Program-made: the position numbers and the translations under genes | The notes under the pieces: model-generated | What the model was told of the DNA's origin: nothing | What the model saw: only the letters and a program-made list of their open reading frames with translations | The model's database searches: none | DNA from: Paracoccus lutimaris | GTDB lineage: Bacteria > Pseudomonadota > Alphaproteobacteria > Rhodobacterales > Rhodobacteraceae | Reading direction: 5' to 3' | Assembly: GCF_003337565.1 (NCBI RefSeq) | Contig: NZ_QPJL01000009.1 | Coordinates: forward strand, 62,001 to 126,000 | DNA: 64,000 bases | Part shown: positions 55,625-64,000 of the stretch, piece after piece | How positions within the stretch are numbered: position 1 is the first letter of the stretch | How the letters are laid out: every line of letters begins with the position of its first letter

Positions 55625-56301
55625 GCCTGCCCAAGTCCCCAGAAGCCCACCTCGAGCCGGGTGGCGGTGGCGAAGCGGTTGCCGAGCATGGCCCAGCGGG
55701 GGCTGGTTTCAGGCTCTGGTCCAAGGCGTTTCAGGATGGCGCTGTCCATGAGTTCCCCCGCAGCACGGCATGCCGCTTGATACTCGGGTCCCGCATAGCT
55801 GTCGATCCAGTCGCGATAGGGCGTGTCCGGTCCCGCCTCATGGGCAAGGCGCGCGCCGATTTCGCCGTAGCCCAGCACGCAGGGCATCAGTGCCGCCAGC
55901 AGATCGAGGAAATCGCCCGAATACCCGGCCTCGAGCACATAGCGCGTATAGGCGAGGTTGGCGCCCGCCTCGGGCGTGGCCTGCATCGTGGCAAGGTCGA
56001 TTCCGGCCTTGGCGCAGGTCTGGATATGCAGCGACATCTCGTGATCCAGAAGCGTATGCACGGTGGCCGAGCAGGTGCGCATCTCGTCCAGATCGCCAGC
56101 CTTGACCACCGCAAGCGCCCAGGCGCGGGCGAAATGGATCAGGAACAGGTAATCCTGCACCAGATATTTCAGATAGGCGGCATGGGGCAGGGTGCCGTAA
56201 CGCATCCCCTCGACAAAGCTGTGGCGGGTATAGGCGTCCCAGTCGGGGGCCGCCTGCCGCCAGCGGCTAAAGGCGTGGCCGTAGTCCGGATCGCTGCTCA
56301 T
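55621..56301 (-). CDS. tenA: Aminopyrimidine aminohydrolase / thiaminase II (TenA)
   Basis: A 226-residue all-helical TenA protein that salvages the pyrimidine moiety of degraded thiamine. Conserved features are FVEGMRYGTLPHAAYLKYLVQDYLFL (in two parts), and LMPCVLGYGEIG with the nucleophile Cys141. It ends with ATRLEVGFWGLG, typical of the family (EYxFWDMA position). ATG 56301 overlaps the thiY stop by four bases; a longer frame upstream is in thiY. Confidence 0.93.
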   Translation of the reverse strand: MSSDPDYGHAFSRWRQAAPDWDAYTRHSFVEGMRYGTLPHAAYLKYLVQDYLFLIHFARAWALAVVKAGDLDEMRTCSATVHTLLDHEMSLHIQTCAKAGIDLATMQATPEAGANLAYTRYVLEAGYSGDFLDLLAALMPCVLGYGEIGARLAHEAGPDTPYRDWIDSYAGPEYQAACRAAGELMDSAILKRLGPEPETSPRWAMLGNRFATATRLEVGFWGLGQA

Positions 56302-57236
56302 TTCGCACCCAGATCGATGGCGAGGGCCGAGACGGGCAGGATCTCGTCGATCAGGCCTGCCTCTTTCAGGAAGGTCTCGAACCGGGCATAGCGGCCCTGA
56401 TCCAGCGCCGCCGGGCTTTGCGAAAACCGGGGCAGGGTGTCCTTCCACGCCGCCGCGTTCAATTCGTCCTGAAGATCGGGCGCGGTGCCGGAGAACAGCT
56501 TCCATGCCTCGTCGGGATGGTTGACCATATATTGCGCGCCGCGTTCCACCGCATGCAGGAAGCGGCGGTTGGTGTCGGCGTCCATGTTTGCGGGGTTGGC
56601 GACGAAGATCAGCTCGTCATAGGTCGGAACACCCTGTTCCTCGACGAAGAAGCAGCGGCCCTCGGCCCCTTCCAGCCGCATCTGGGTCAGCTCGAAATTG
56701 CGATAGGCGCCGATGGTGGCATCGACCTGACCGGCGATCAGTGCGGGCGACAGCGACCAGTTCACGTTCACCATCTCGACATCCGCCATCGTCAGCCCGG
56801 CGGTTTTCAGCATGGCCGAGATCAGCGCGTCCTCGACCCCGGAAACCGAATAGCCGATCTTTTTGCCCTTGAGGTCGGAAAGCTGCTGCACCGGCCCGTC
56901 GGCCTTGACCATCAGGCAGTTCAGCGGCGTCGCGATCAGCGTGCCGATGCGTTTCAGGGGCAGGCCCTCATGCACCTGAAGATGCAATTGCGGCTGATAG
57001 GTGATCGCCAGATCGGCCTGACCGGCGGCGACCAGCTTGGGCGGGTCCGAGGGATCGGCGGGGGCGACGACCTCGACCTCGAGGCCTGCCTCGGTGAAGA
57101 AGCCCTTTTCCTGCGCGACGATGATCGGGGCATGGTCGGGGTTCACGAACCAGTCAAGGATCAGCGTCAGCTTGTCGGCGGCCAGCACCGGCTGCGCCAT
57201 CAGGGCGAAGGCGGCGGCAAGGGTCAGGTGTTTCAT
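56298..57236 (-). CDS. thiY: Thiamine-precursor ABC transporter substrate-binding protein
   Basis: A 312-residue periplasmic binding protein of the NMT1/THI5-like fold. The signal peptide ends QPVLAAD, then LTLILDWFVNPDHAPIIVA, the diagnostic ThiY opening, and QADLAITYQPQLHLQ. KKIGYSVSGVEDALISAML and SPALIAGQVDATIGAYRNFE are further family motifs. It captures formylaminopyrimidine or HMP for ThiXZ. The ATG at 57236 overlaps the thiF stop. Confidence 0.94.
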   Translation of the reverse strand: MKHLTLAAAFALMAQPVLAADKLTLILDWFVNPDHAPIIVAQEKGFFTEAGLEVEVVAPADPSDPPKLVAAGQADLAITYQPQLHLQVHEGLPLKRIGTLIATPLNCLMVKADGPVQQLSDLKGKKIGYSVSGVEDALISAMLKTAGLTMADVEMVNVNWSLSPALIAGQVDATIGAYRNFELTQMRLEGAEGRCFFVEEQGVPTYDELIFVANPANMDADTNRRFLHAVERGAQYMVNHPDEAWKLFSGTAPDLQDELNAAAWKDTLPRFSQSPAALDQGRYARFETFLKEAGLIDEILPVSALAIDLGAK

Positions 57237-58192
57237 CAATCGTCTCCGAGAGCCAGAAGGGTGATTTCGCCGGGCCAGCGCTGGGCCAGCGCCGCCGCCG
57301 CGCGCCATGAGCGCAGGCCGGAACGGCAGGCCAGAACCGCGCGCTGGCCGGGCTGCGGCAAGGGGCCGGCGGCGCCATAGGCGGGGATGCGCAGGGCCTC
57401 GGGCGTGGCCTTGCGCGGCGCCTCAGATGCCGGGCGCAGGTCGATGACCAGATCGCCGGGGGTGATATCCTCGCGCGCGATGAAACGGGGGCCGGGGGTT
57501 TCCGGCGCGCCGTCAAAGCGGAACTGGGTAAAGCGGCCGGCCTCATAGCGGGTGAATTGCCCAAGCGGCGAGGGGGTCAGTTCAAGGATCGTCTCAAGCG
57601 CCATCTGCGCCTGCAGACAGCCCAGCATGCCGACGACCGGCCCCATGACCCCGGCGCTGGCGCAGGTCTGGCCGCTGTCGGGCGGGTAGGGAAACAGCGC
57701 GCGCAGGCTGGGCGCGCCGCCGCAAAAGCCGCCGACATAGCCCGCAAGCCCCAGAGCCGAGGCCGAGATCAGCGGCTTTCCCGCCGCCAGACAGGCATCC
57801 GACAGTGTATAGCTGGCGGCATAGCTGTCGGCGCAATCCAGCACCAGATCGGCGCGGCGGATCAGGCCGGGCGCGTTCGCCGGGGTCAGCCGGTCGGGCA
57901 AAGCCAGCATCTCGACGCCGGGGTTGAGGCGCGCGACGGCCTGCGCGCTGGCGCGGACCTTGAGGCGGCCGATATCCTTCATGCGATAGGCGGGCTGGCG
58001 GTGCAGGTTGGTGTCCTCGACCCGGTCGGGGTCGATCAGGGTGATCGCGCCGATGCCGGCGCCGGCCAGATATTGCAGCACCGGCACGCCCAGGCCCCCG
58101 GCGCCGACGACCAGCACATGCGCGGCCTCGATCCGGTCCTGGCCATCAGTGCCGATCTGCGGCAGCACCATCTGGCGGATATAGCGGCTCAT
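57236..58192 (-). CDS. thiF: ThiF-type sulfur carrier adenylyltransferase with rhodanese-like tail
   Basis: A 318-residue E1-like enzyme that adenylates ThiS. The Rossmann region VLVVGAGGLGVPVLQYLAGAG is at about 28-48, RxxLHRQ is seen as EDTNLHRQPAYRM, and the cysteine loop is GQTCASAGVMGPVVG. The paired CxxC zinc motifs of MoeB are missing. The last 80 residues are a rhodanese-like domain with ACRSGLRS, whose cysteine could hand over sulfur. So activation and sulfuration may be joined in one chain. Confidence 0.88.
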   Translation of the reverse strand: MSRYIRQMVLPQIGTDGQDRIEAAHVLVVGAGGLGVPVLQYLAGAGIGAITLIDPDRVEDTNLHRQPAYRMKDIGRLKVRASAQAVARLNPGVEMLALPDRLTPANAPGLIRRADLVLDCADSYAASYTLSDACLAAGKPLISASALGLAGYVGGFCGGAPSLRALFPYPPDSGQTCASAGVMGPVVGMLGCLQAQMALETILELTPSPLGQFTRYEAGRFTQFRFDGAPETPGPRFIAREDITPGDLVIDLRPASEAPRKATPEALRIPAYGAAGPLPQPGQRAVLACRSGLRSWRAAAALAQRWPGEITLLALGDD

Positions 58193-58785
58193 GCGGTCAC
58201 CCTGAGCCAGTCGCGGATGCGGCTTTCGGGGTCGGGGTTCAGGGTGATGTCGGTCACCACTGAAGCGATATCGGCCCCGGCCGCGAAGGCCTCAAGCGCG
58301 CGTTCGGGCGTGACGCCGCCGATGGCGACCAAGGGCGTCGCACCGACCAGCCGACGCCATTCGCTGACCCGCTCCAGCCCCTGCTGTTCCCATTTCATCT
58401 TTTTCAGGATCGTCGGCCAGACCGGACCCAGCGCGATATAATCCGGGCCAAGCGCCATGGCGCGGTCCAGTTCCGCATGATCATGGGTCGAGATCCCCAG
58501 CCGCAGCCCGGCCTTGCGGATCGCGGGCAGGTCGGCCGTGTCCAGATCCTCTTGCCCCAGATGGATGAAATCGCAATCCAGATCCATCGCCGCCTGCCAG
58601 TGGTCGTTCACGACCAGCGTGGCGCCATGGTCGTGACACAGCGCCCGGCACAGGGCCAACTCGCCCAGCAGGCGGTCGGGCGGCAGGTCCTTGAGCCGGA
58701 TCTGTACCAGCCGCACGCCCAAGGGCAGGGCGCGGCGCAGCCAGTCGGCGCTGTCGAAAATGGGATAAAAGCGCGGAAATGTCAT
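58189..58785 (-). CDS. thiE: Thiamine phosphate synthase
   Basis: A 198-residue TIM barrel that joins HMP-PP and thiazole phosphate. It has [12 protein letters not shown] (family motif QlReK replaced by QIRLKD), [25 protein letters not shown] (in two parts), [15 protein letters not shown] and [13 protein letters not shown], followed by [10 protein letters not shown]. Slightly short, which is common in alphaproteobacterial ThiE. Coupled to thiF and thiG by four-base overlaps. Confidence 0.92.
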   Translation of the reverse strand: MTFPRFYPIFDSADWLRRALPLGVRLVQIRLKDLPPDRLLGELALCRALCHDHGATLVVNDHWQAAMDLDCDFIHLGQEDLDTADLPAIRKAGLRLGISTHDHAELDRAMALGPDYIALGPVWPTILKKMKWEQQGLERVSEWRRLVGATPLVAIGGVTPERALEAFAAGADIASVVTDITLNPDPESRIRDWLRVTA

Positions 58786-59561
58786 GCCATGCCCCCTTGT
58801 CCCAGCGCCGCCATGCCAAAGACCGGGGTCGAGGGCGCGGCCATGTCGCGGGCCTCGATCGGGGTGGCTTGGTGGGCAAGCCGGCCGGCCTCGATCGCCA
58901 GCGCCATGGCGCGGGCCATCGCCACCGGATCGCCCGCCTTGGCGACGGCGGTGTTCAGAAGCACCCCGTCATAGCCCAGCTCCATCGCCTGCGCGGCGTG
59001 GCTGGGCAGGCCGATCCCGGCATCGACGACCAGCGGGATATCCGGGAAATGCGCCCGGACCGAGCGCAGACCATAGACATTGTTCAGCCCCCGGCCCGAG
59101 CCGATGGGCGCCCCCCAGGGCATCAGCACCCGGCAACCCGCATCGACCAGCCGGCCGCAGACCGACAGGTCCTCGGTGCAATAGGGAAAGACCTGAAAGC
59201 CGTCATCAGAGAGGATCCGCGCCGCCTCGACCAGCGCCACCACATCGGGGCAAAGCGTGTCGTCGTCGCGGATGATTTCCAGCTTGATCCACGGGGTTTC
59301 AAACAGCTCGCGCGCCATTTGCGCGGTGGTCACCGCCTCGCGCACGGAATGGCAGCCGGCGGTATTGGGCAGGACGGGGATGTTCAGGCCCTTGATCAGC
59401 TTGTGAAAATCCTGTCCTGCACCGCCTTCGCGGCGCAGGGATACGGTGGCGATGCCGGCCTGGGCGGCGTGAAACGCCTGCGCCATGATCGCGGGCGAGG
59501 GGTATTGCGCCGTTCCCAGCATCAGGGCGCTGTCGATCTGCGTGTCGTAATATACCGGCAT
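58782..59561 (-). CDS. thiG: Thiazole synthase
   Basis: A 259-residue TIM-barrel enzyme that makes the thiazole phosphate from DXP, ThiS thiocarboxylate and dehydroglycine. It starts [20 protein letters not shown], and has [41 protein letters not shown] (within the family pattern), PIGSGRGLN and [21 protein letters not shown]. Full length. Follows thiS after one base. Confidence 0.97.
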   Translation of the reverse strand: MPVYYDTQIDSALMLGTAQYPSPAIMAQAFHAAQAGIATVSLRREGGAGQDFHKLIKGLNIPVLPNTAGCHSVREAVTTAQMARELFETPWIKLEIIRDDDTLCPDVVALVEAARILSDDGFQVFPYCTEDLSVCGRLVDAGCRVLMPWGAPIGSGRGLNNVYGLRSVRAHFPDIPLVVDAGIGLPSHAAQAMELGYDGVLLNTAVAKAGDPVAMARAMALAIEAGRLAHQATPIEARDMAAPSTPVFGMAALGQGGMA

Positions 59562-59562
59562 C

Positions 59563-59760
59563 TCAGCCCCCCTGCATGGGGGCCACGACTTCCAATGCGT
59601 CGCCCTCGTTCAACGTGGTGGTGGCGCGGGCGGCGGCGGGCAGGAAGCTGCCGTTCAGGGCCGTCGCGACCTTGGCCGTGCCCAGCCCGATCTGGATCAG
59701 CGCGTCGGAGACGCTGGGCCCGGCCAGATCGCGGGCTTCGCCGTTAAGGGTGATCTTCAT
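59563..59760 (-). CDS. thiS: Sulfur carrier protein ThiS
   Basis: A 65-residue ubiquitin-fold protein ending in the required Gly-Gly (VVAPMQGG), whose C-terminus is thiocarboxylated to give sulfur to thiazole. [11 protein letters not shown] and [18 protein letters not shown] are family features. It overlaps the end of thiO by 17 bases. Confidence 0.95.
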   Translation of the reverse strand: MKITLNGEARDLAGPSVSDALIQIGLGTAKVATALNGSFLPAAARATTTLNEGDALEVVAPMQGG

Positions 59761-60721
59761 CCATGAACTCCGGTTTCTTGCCCGTGGTCAGGTAATCAGC
59801 GGTCATGCGGGCCAGGGCGGGGGCCAGCAGATAGCCGTGGCGGTAAAGTCCGTTTGCGAAAAGCGTGCTCCCGCGCCGGCGCAGGCGCGGCAGGTTGTCG
59901 GGAAAGGCGGGCCGCGCGTCCGAGCCAAGCTCAAGGATCTCGGCCTCGGCGAAGCCGGGATGCAGGGCATAGGCTGCGTTCAGCATCTCGACCGCGGAAC
60001 GGGCGGTGACGCGGTATTTGCCGCCGGTTTCCAGCATCGTGGCGCCGATCATGTATATCCCATCCCCACGACCCACAACATATAGTGGTATGCGGGGATG
60101 CAGCAGCCGCACGGTGCGGGTCAGGTTCACCTCGGGGCAGCGCAGGACCAGCATTTCGCCGCGCACGCCGCGCAGGTCCGGCAACTGGTCGCGGGCGGCA
60201 TATCCGCGTGCGTCGATGACCAGACCGCTGGGCGTGCCCTCGGTCTCGATCTGGATGCCCTGTTCGGCCAGCCGGTCGCGCAGGGTCAAAAGCGCGGCGC
60301 GCGGGTTCAGGTGCGCCTCGGTCGCGTAAAACAGCCCGCGCGAGAAGCGGCCTTCAAGCTCGGGTTCCAGTTCGGCGATGCCTGCGGCGTCAAGCGCGCT
60401 GTGGCTTTCGGTCAGCCGGGCAAAGCGGTCCAGTTCCGCCCGGTCGCGCGAGGGGGCAAGGACCAGCGTGCCGCGCCGGATGACCTCGGTCCCTTGGGCC
60501 TGCCACCAGTCGGCGGCGTCACGGCCAAGGCGCAGGACCACGGGTTCGGCGCTTTCACCCTCGCAATAGGGGGCCAGCATGCCGCCAGCGCGCCAGCTGC
60601 AGGCATGCGATCCGGGCTTGCCCGCCGGGTCGATGATCCGGGGCCGGATCCCGCGCGAGGTCAGTTCGGTCGCGATGGCAAGGCCCATCACGCCAGCACC
60701 AAGGATAGTAGTTTCAGTCAT
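59744..60721 (-). CDS. thiO: Glycine oxidase ThiO
   Basis: A 325-residue FAD amine oxidase that turns glycine into the imine needed by ThiG under oxygen. The N-terminal FAD motif TILGAGVMGLAIATELTSRG, then SHACSWRAGGMLAPYCEGES and the C-terminal RPAFPDNLPRL and NGLYRHGYLLAPALA are diagnostic. It indicates the aerobic route of thiazole synthesis rather than ThiH. The start overlaps the thiD stop by one base. Confidence 0.95.
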   Translation of the reverse strand: MTETTILGAGVMGLAIATELTSRGIRPRIIDPAGKPGSHACSWRAGGMLAPYCEGESAEPVVLRLGRDAADWWQAQGTEVIRRGTLVLAPSRDRAELDRFARLTESHSALDAAGIAELEPELEGRFSRGLFYATEAHLNPRAALLTLRDRLAEQGIQIETEGTPSGLVIDARGYAARDQLPDLRGVRGEMLVLRCPEVNLTRTVRLLHPRIPLYVVGRGDGIYMIGATMLETGGKYRVTARSAVEMLNAAYALHPGFAEAEILELGSDARPAFPDNLPRLRRRGSTLFANGLYRHGYLLAPALARMTADYLTTGKKPEFMDEDHP

Positions 60722-61533
60722 TATCTATCCCATATATTGTGGAAATGATGCACGGGACCATGGCCCAGCCCGACCGACAGATCGTCGGCGGCGGCAATGG
60801 CGCCCTGCAGCCAGTGATGCGCGCAGTTGACCGCCTGCGTCACATGCATGCCCTGCGCCAGCCCCGCCGCGATGGCCGAGGAGAGCGAGCATCCCGTGCC
60901 ATGGGTGTTGCGGGTCTGCTGGCGCGGCGCGGTCAGGGTCAGGGGTTCCGGGCCGATCAGCAGGTCGGTGCAGATATCGCCGGCAGCGTGACCGCCCTTC
61001 ATCAGCACATGCGTGGCACCAAGCGCCCGCAGCGCCTGACCCTGCTCGGCCATGTCCTCGGGGGTCTGGGCCGGATCGCAGCCCAGCAGGCGCGCGGCCT
61101 CGGGCAGGTTGGGGGTCAGGATGGTGGCCAAGGGCAAAAGCTCGGACCGCATCGCCTCCATGGCGTCATCGGCCAGAAGCGCATCGCCCGATTTCGCCAC
61201 CATCACCGGGTCCAGCACCACCGCCAGCGGCCGCAGGGCAACGACCCGGCGGAGATGCCGGGAGACGGTTGTGATCACATCGACGCCGCCGACCATGCCG
61301 ATCTTGACCGCGCGGATGTCCAGATCGTCGAATACCGCGTCGATCTGGGCCGCGACCATGGCCGGGCTGACCAGTTCGACGGCGGTGACGGCGCGGGTAT
61401 TCTGGGCGGTGACCGCTGTGATCACAGAGGCGCCATAGACCCCCAGCGCCGAAAAGCTTTTCAGATCGGCCTGAATGCCGGCCCCACCGCCGCTGTCGGA
61501 GCCGGCGATGGTCAGGGCGATAGGGTGGGACAT
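60721..61533 (-). CDS. thiD: Hydroxymethylpyrimidine/phosphomethylpyrimidine kinase
   Basis: A 270-residue ribokinase-family enzyme that phosphorylates HMP to HMP-PP. It has ALTIAGSDSGGGAGIQADLK, the variable GVYGASVITAVTAQNT, PVMVAKSGDALLADDAM and the anion hole in NTHGTGCSLSSAIAAGLA. First gene of the ten-gene operon behind the TPP riboswitch. thiC is not in the window, so HMP may come by import (ThiXYZ) and TenA salvage, or thiC lies elsewhere. Confidence 0.97.
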   Translation of the reverse strand: MSHPIALTIAGSDSGGGAGIQADLKSFSALGVYGASVITAVTAQNTRAVTAVELVSPAMVAAQIDAVFDDLDIRAVKIGMVGGVDVITTVSRHLRRVVALRPLAVVLDPVMVAKSGDALLADDAMEAMRSELLPLATILTPNLPEAARLLGCDPAQTPEDMAEQGQALRALGATHVLMKGGHAAGDICTDLLIGPEPLTLTAPRQQTRNTHGTGCSLSSAIAAGLAQGMHVTQAVNCAHHWLQGAIAAADDLSVGLGHGPVHHFHNIWDR

Positions 61534-61619
61534 GGCCGGCCTTTCGTTGCGGGCGGGCCAGTCGGCTTTGGGGGGATGGGTGGCGGCCTGAGGGGGGCGT
61601 CCCGGGGCCGTGACACTCT

Positions 61620-61703
61620 ACCCTTCCCTACGCCGGTATGACCCGGATCAGGTTCTATGGGTCGGTGCCTGGCACCTCTCAGCCCCGTACGAGGCCCCCC
61701 AAG
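61620..61703 (-). promoter_or_regulatory. TPP riboswitch (THI element)
   Basis: On the minus strand the leader contains GGGGCTGAGAGGTGCC and then GAACCTGATCCGGGTCATAC followed by CGGCGTAGGGAAGG. CUGAGA and CUGAUC..GGGUCAUACCGGCGUAGGGA are the pyrimidine- and pyrophosphate-sensor sequences of TPP riboswitches. It lies about 85 bases before thiD and should lower expression of the whole thi operon when TPP is plentiful. Confidence 0.97.
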
Positions 61704-61755
61704 TGTATGAGTTCTTATGCGTCAACTATGCCGGAAGGCCGGCATATGCAAGCGA

Positions 61756-62751
61756 TTACAGATAGTAGCTGCGGAACCAGTCCACATATTCCGCGACGCC
61801 CTCGGGGACGCGGGTCTGCGGCGCATAGCCGGTCAAAGCGCGCAAAAGCGTGGTGTCGGCCCAGGTTGCGGGCACGTCGCCGGGCTGCATGGGCAGCATC
61901 TGCTTGATCGCCGGTTTGCCGGTCGCGGTCTCGATCGCGGCGATGAAGTCCAGCAGCTCGACCGGGGCGCCATTGCCGATATTGACGACGCGAAAGGGCG
62001 CGACGGGGGACAGGCTGTCCTCGGCAGCCACAGGCGCATCGCCCGGCACCGCGTCCATCAGCAACCGGATCGCGCGCACGAGGTCGGTCACATAGGTGAA
62101 GTCGCGGCGCATGTCGCCATGGTTGAAGACCTTGATCGGCTGGCCGGCCATGATCGCGCTGGTGAACAGCCACGGCGCCATGTCGGGCCGCCCCCATGGG
62201 CCATAGACGGTAAAGAACCTAAACATCGTCACCGGCAGGCCGAACAGATGCGCATAGCTATGCGCCATCGCCTCGGTCGATTTTTTGGTCGCGGCGTAAA
62301 AGGACATCTGGGCATCGGCCTTGTCCGTCTCGCGATAGGGCATTTCGGTATTGGCGCCGTAGGCCGAGCTGGTCGAGGCCAGCAGCATGTGCCGGGGCGG
62401 ATGGGCGCGGGCGGCCTCAAGCAGCTCGAACGTGCCGATCAGGTTCGATTCCAGATAGGCGCGGGGGTTGTCGATGGAATAGCGCACGCCCGCCTGCGCA
62501 GCCAGATGCACGACGATATCGGGCTTGTGCTGCTCGAAGATCCCGGCCAGCACGCCCGGTTCCTCGACCCGCGCGCGGATCGGGGTGAAGTTCGGATGCG
62601 GGCGCAGGCGGGCTTCGCGCGCCTCTTTCAGGGCCGGGTCGTAATAGGCGTCATGGGCGTCCAGACCGATGACCTTGGCGCCCTCGGCCAGCAAAAGCTT
62701 GCACAGGTGATAGCCGATGAAGCCCGCCGATCCGGTGACAAGGACTCGCAT
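61756..62751 (-). CDS. NAD-dependent epimerase, UDP-glucuronate 4-epimerase-like
   Basis: A 331-residue extended short-chain dehydrogenase. The NAD loop is TGSAGFIG at 6-13; the active site has Ser128 (STSSAYG), Tyr152 and Lys156 (FYAATKKSTE). DAHDAYYDPALKEAR is typical of UDP-glucuronate/UDP-galacturonate epimerases. With the UDP-glucose dehydrogenase one base upstream it would make UDP-galacturonate from UDP-glucose for surface polysaccharide. Confidence 0.9.
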   Translation of the reverse strand: MRVLVTGSAGFIGYHLCKLLLAEGAKVIGLDAHDAYYDPALKEAREARLRPHPNFTPIRARVEEPGVLAGIFEQHKPDIVVHLAAQAGVRYSIDNPRAYLESNLIGTFELLEAARAHPPRHMLLASTSSAYGANTEMPYRETDKADAQMSFYAATKKSTEAMAHSYAHLFGLPVTMFRFFTVYGPWGRPDMAPWLFTSAIMAGQPIKVFNHGDMRRDFTYVTDLVRAIRLLMDAVPGDAPVAAEDSLSPVAPFRVVNIGNGAPVELLDFIAAIETATGKPAIKQMLPMQPGDVPATWADTTLLRALTGYAPQTRVPEGVAEYVDWFRSYYL

Positions 62752-63917
62752 CAGTCCACCCCGAACAGGTCGCGGGTGAACAGCTTGTCGGCCACGTCAT
62801 CCAGTTCCGGCGTGCGGCGGTTGGTGATGATCAGGTCGGCCTGCTGCTTGAACTCGTTCAGGTCGCGGATGACCGGGCTGTGAAAGAAATGATCCTCGGT
62901 CAGCACGGGTTCATAGACGATGCAGGGGATGCCCTTGGCCTTGATCCGCTTCATGATGCCCTGGATCGAGCTGTCGCGGAAATTGTCCGAGCCCGCCTTC
63001 ATCACCAGTCGATAGACGCCGACCAGTCTGGGCTGGCGGGCGATGATCTGGTCGGCGATGAAATCCTTGCGGGTGCGGTTCGATTCCACCACCGCCGCGA
63101 TCAGCTGCTGGGGCACCTCGTTATAGTTGGCCAGCAACTGCTTGGTGTCCTTGGGCAGGCAATAGCCGCCATAGCCAAAGCTGGGATTGTTGTAATGCTC
63201 GCCGATCCGGGGGTCGAGGCCGACGCCGTCGATGATCTCGCGCGTGTTCAGCCCGCGCGCCACGGAATAGCTGTCCAGCTCGTTGAAATAGGCGACGCGC
63301 ATGGCAAGGTAGGTGTTGGAAAACAGCTTGATCGCCTCGGCCTCGACCGGGCCGGTGAACAGGATGGGCATGTCCTTGCGGATCGCGCCCTCGGTCAGCA
63401 GTTCGGCCAGACGTTTTGCCGCCGGGCCATGGTCGCCGACCACGATCCGCGAGGGGTAGAGGTTGTCGTAAAGTGCGCGCCCCTCGCGCAGGAATTCGGG
63501 CGAGAACAGGATGCCGTCATAGCCGGTCTCGGCGCGCATGCGTTCGACAAAGCCCACCGGCACGGTCGATTTCACCACGATGGTGGCGTCGGGCGCGTAT
63601 TGCCGGGCCTGCCGGATCACTGTCTCGACGCTGGAAGTGTCAAAGCGGTTCGAGCGCGCGTCGTAATTCGTCGGCGTGGCGACGATGACGAATTCGGCGC
63701 CGGTCAGGGCCTCAGCCGCGTCCTGGGTGGCGCGCAGGTTCAGGCTTTGCTCGGCCAGCCATTTCGAGATTTCGGCATCCTCGATGGGCGAGCGGCGGGC
63801 ATTCACCTGCGCGACGCGCGTGGCGTTCACATCCAGCGCCACGACCTCATTGTGCTGCGCCAGCAGCACCGCGATGGACATGCCGACATAACCCAGCCCT
63901 GCAACAGCAATCGTCAT
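62751..63917 (-). CDS. ugd: UDP-glucose 6-dehydrogenase
   Basis: A 388-residue NAD-dependent enzyme that oxidises UDP-glucose to UDP-glucuronate. It begins [20 protein letters not shown], and has [29 protein letters not shown], and the catalytic cysteine near 253 in [15 protein letters not shown]. It belongs to the short single-chain class. It starts the ugd-epimerase pair; after its start only 83 bases of non-coding sequence remain before the window edge. Confidence 0.95.
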   Translation of the reverse strand: MTIAVAGLGYVGMSIAVLLAQHNEVVALDVNATRVAQVNARRSPIEDAEISKWLAEQSLNLRATQDAAEALTGAEFVIVATPTNYDARSNRFDTSSVETVIRQARQYAPDATIVVKSTVPVGFVERMRAETGYDGILFSPEFLREGRALYDNLYPSRIVVGDHGPAAKRLAELLTEGAIRKDMPILFTGPVEAEAIKLFSNTYLAMRVAYFNELDSYSVARGLNTREIIDGVGLDPRIGEHYNNPSFGYGGYCLPKDTKQLLANYNEVPQQLIAAVVESNRTRKDFIADQIIARQPRLVGVYRLVMKAGSDNFRDSSIQGIMKRIKAKGIPCIVYEPVLTEDHFFHSPVIRDLNEFKQQADLIITNRRTPELDDVADKLFTRDLFGVD

Positions 63918-64000
63918 GTGATACCTGCCAATTCTTTACGGTTCCGCCCGGCTTAGCATGGCTTTTGCGGCGGCAGAAGCGTCGAGGCGCTATTTCCAGC

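Overview
The window is high-GC alphaproteobacterial DNA that looks like a methylotrophic Rhodobacteraceae chromosome, most likely Paracoccus. The genus is inferred from the combination of a lanthanide-type methanol dehydrogenase (xoxF) with a cytochrome c553i, the glutathione-dependent formaldehyde pathway (gfa, flhA, fghA), a membrane-bound selenocysteine formate dehydrogenase, and the order rho-mnmE-mnmG-rsmG-parA-parB. No rRNA, phage, transposase or CRISPR array is seen.

Layout. (1) 0-12 kb: end of a glutathione transferase, a flavoprotein, holA-lptE-leuS, a lipoprotein, a porin, yggS, a small RTX-repeat protein, rpsO, a nitronate monooxygenase-like flavoprotein and an aldo/keto reductase. 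(2) 12.1-21.4 kb, minus strand: a selenocysteine cassette. A three-subunit formate dehydrogenase (fdnGHI) whose alpha subunit has an in-frame UGA and a SECIS hairpin is followed by fdhE, selA, selB and tRNA-Sec (selC). (3) 21.5-27.2 kb: a Rieske demethylase pair resembling gbcA/gbcB, divergent from a TAXI-type TRAP transporter. (4) 27.23-27.61 kb: a non-coding stretch rich in DnaA-box-like sequences, the best candidate for the chromosomal origin. It is followed by hemJ, rho, mnmE, mnmG, rsmG, parA and parB with two parS sites. (5) 35-39.9 kb: grpE/hrcA, then rph-rdgB-ridA-hemW-ybaN. (6) 40-53.5 kb: C1 metabolism. gfa, flhA, a ClpP-like protease with a poly-Asp head, a GNAT enzyme, fghA, then xoxF-cycB-xoxJ-CXXCW protein, an MxaD-like protein, and a PQQ-dehydrogenase-associated ABC system of unknown substrate with two uncharacterised exported proteins; then mobA. 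(7) 54.1-61.7 kb, minus strand: a ten-gene thiamine operon behind a TPP riboswitch. (8) 61.8-63.9 kb: a nucleotide-sugar epimerase and UDP-glucose dehydrogenase.

How the genes work together. XoxF, and probably the Rieske demethylase, produce formaldehyde. Gfa, FlhA and FghA turn it into formate via glutathione. The selenocysteine formate dehydrogenase oxidises formate to CO2 and passes electrons to quinone; mobA supplies its bis-MGD cofactor and selABC its selenocysteine. So the window holds a nearly complete methanol-to-CO2 route.

The most noteworthy observations are: a short palindromic repeat inserted in frame into two unrelated proteins in opposite orientations; the probable oriC; parS sites used as coding sequence and start codon; the compact selenocysteine cassette; the ABC export-type system tied to quinoprotein oxidation; and repeated short duplications at stop codons in the 47.9-54.1 kb region.
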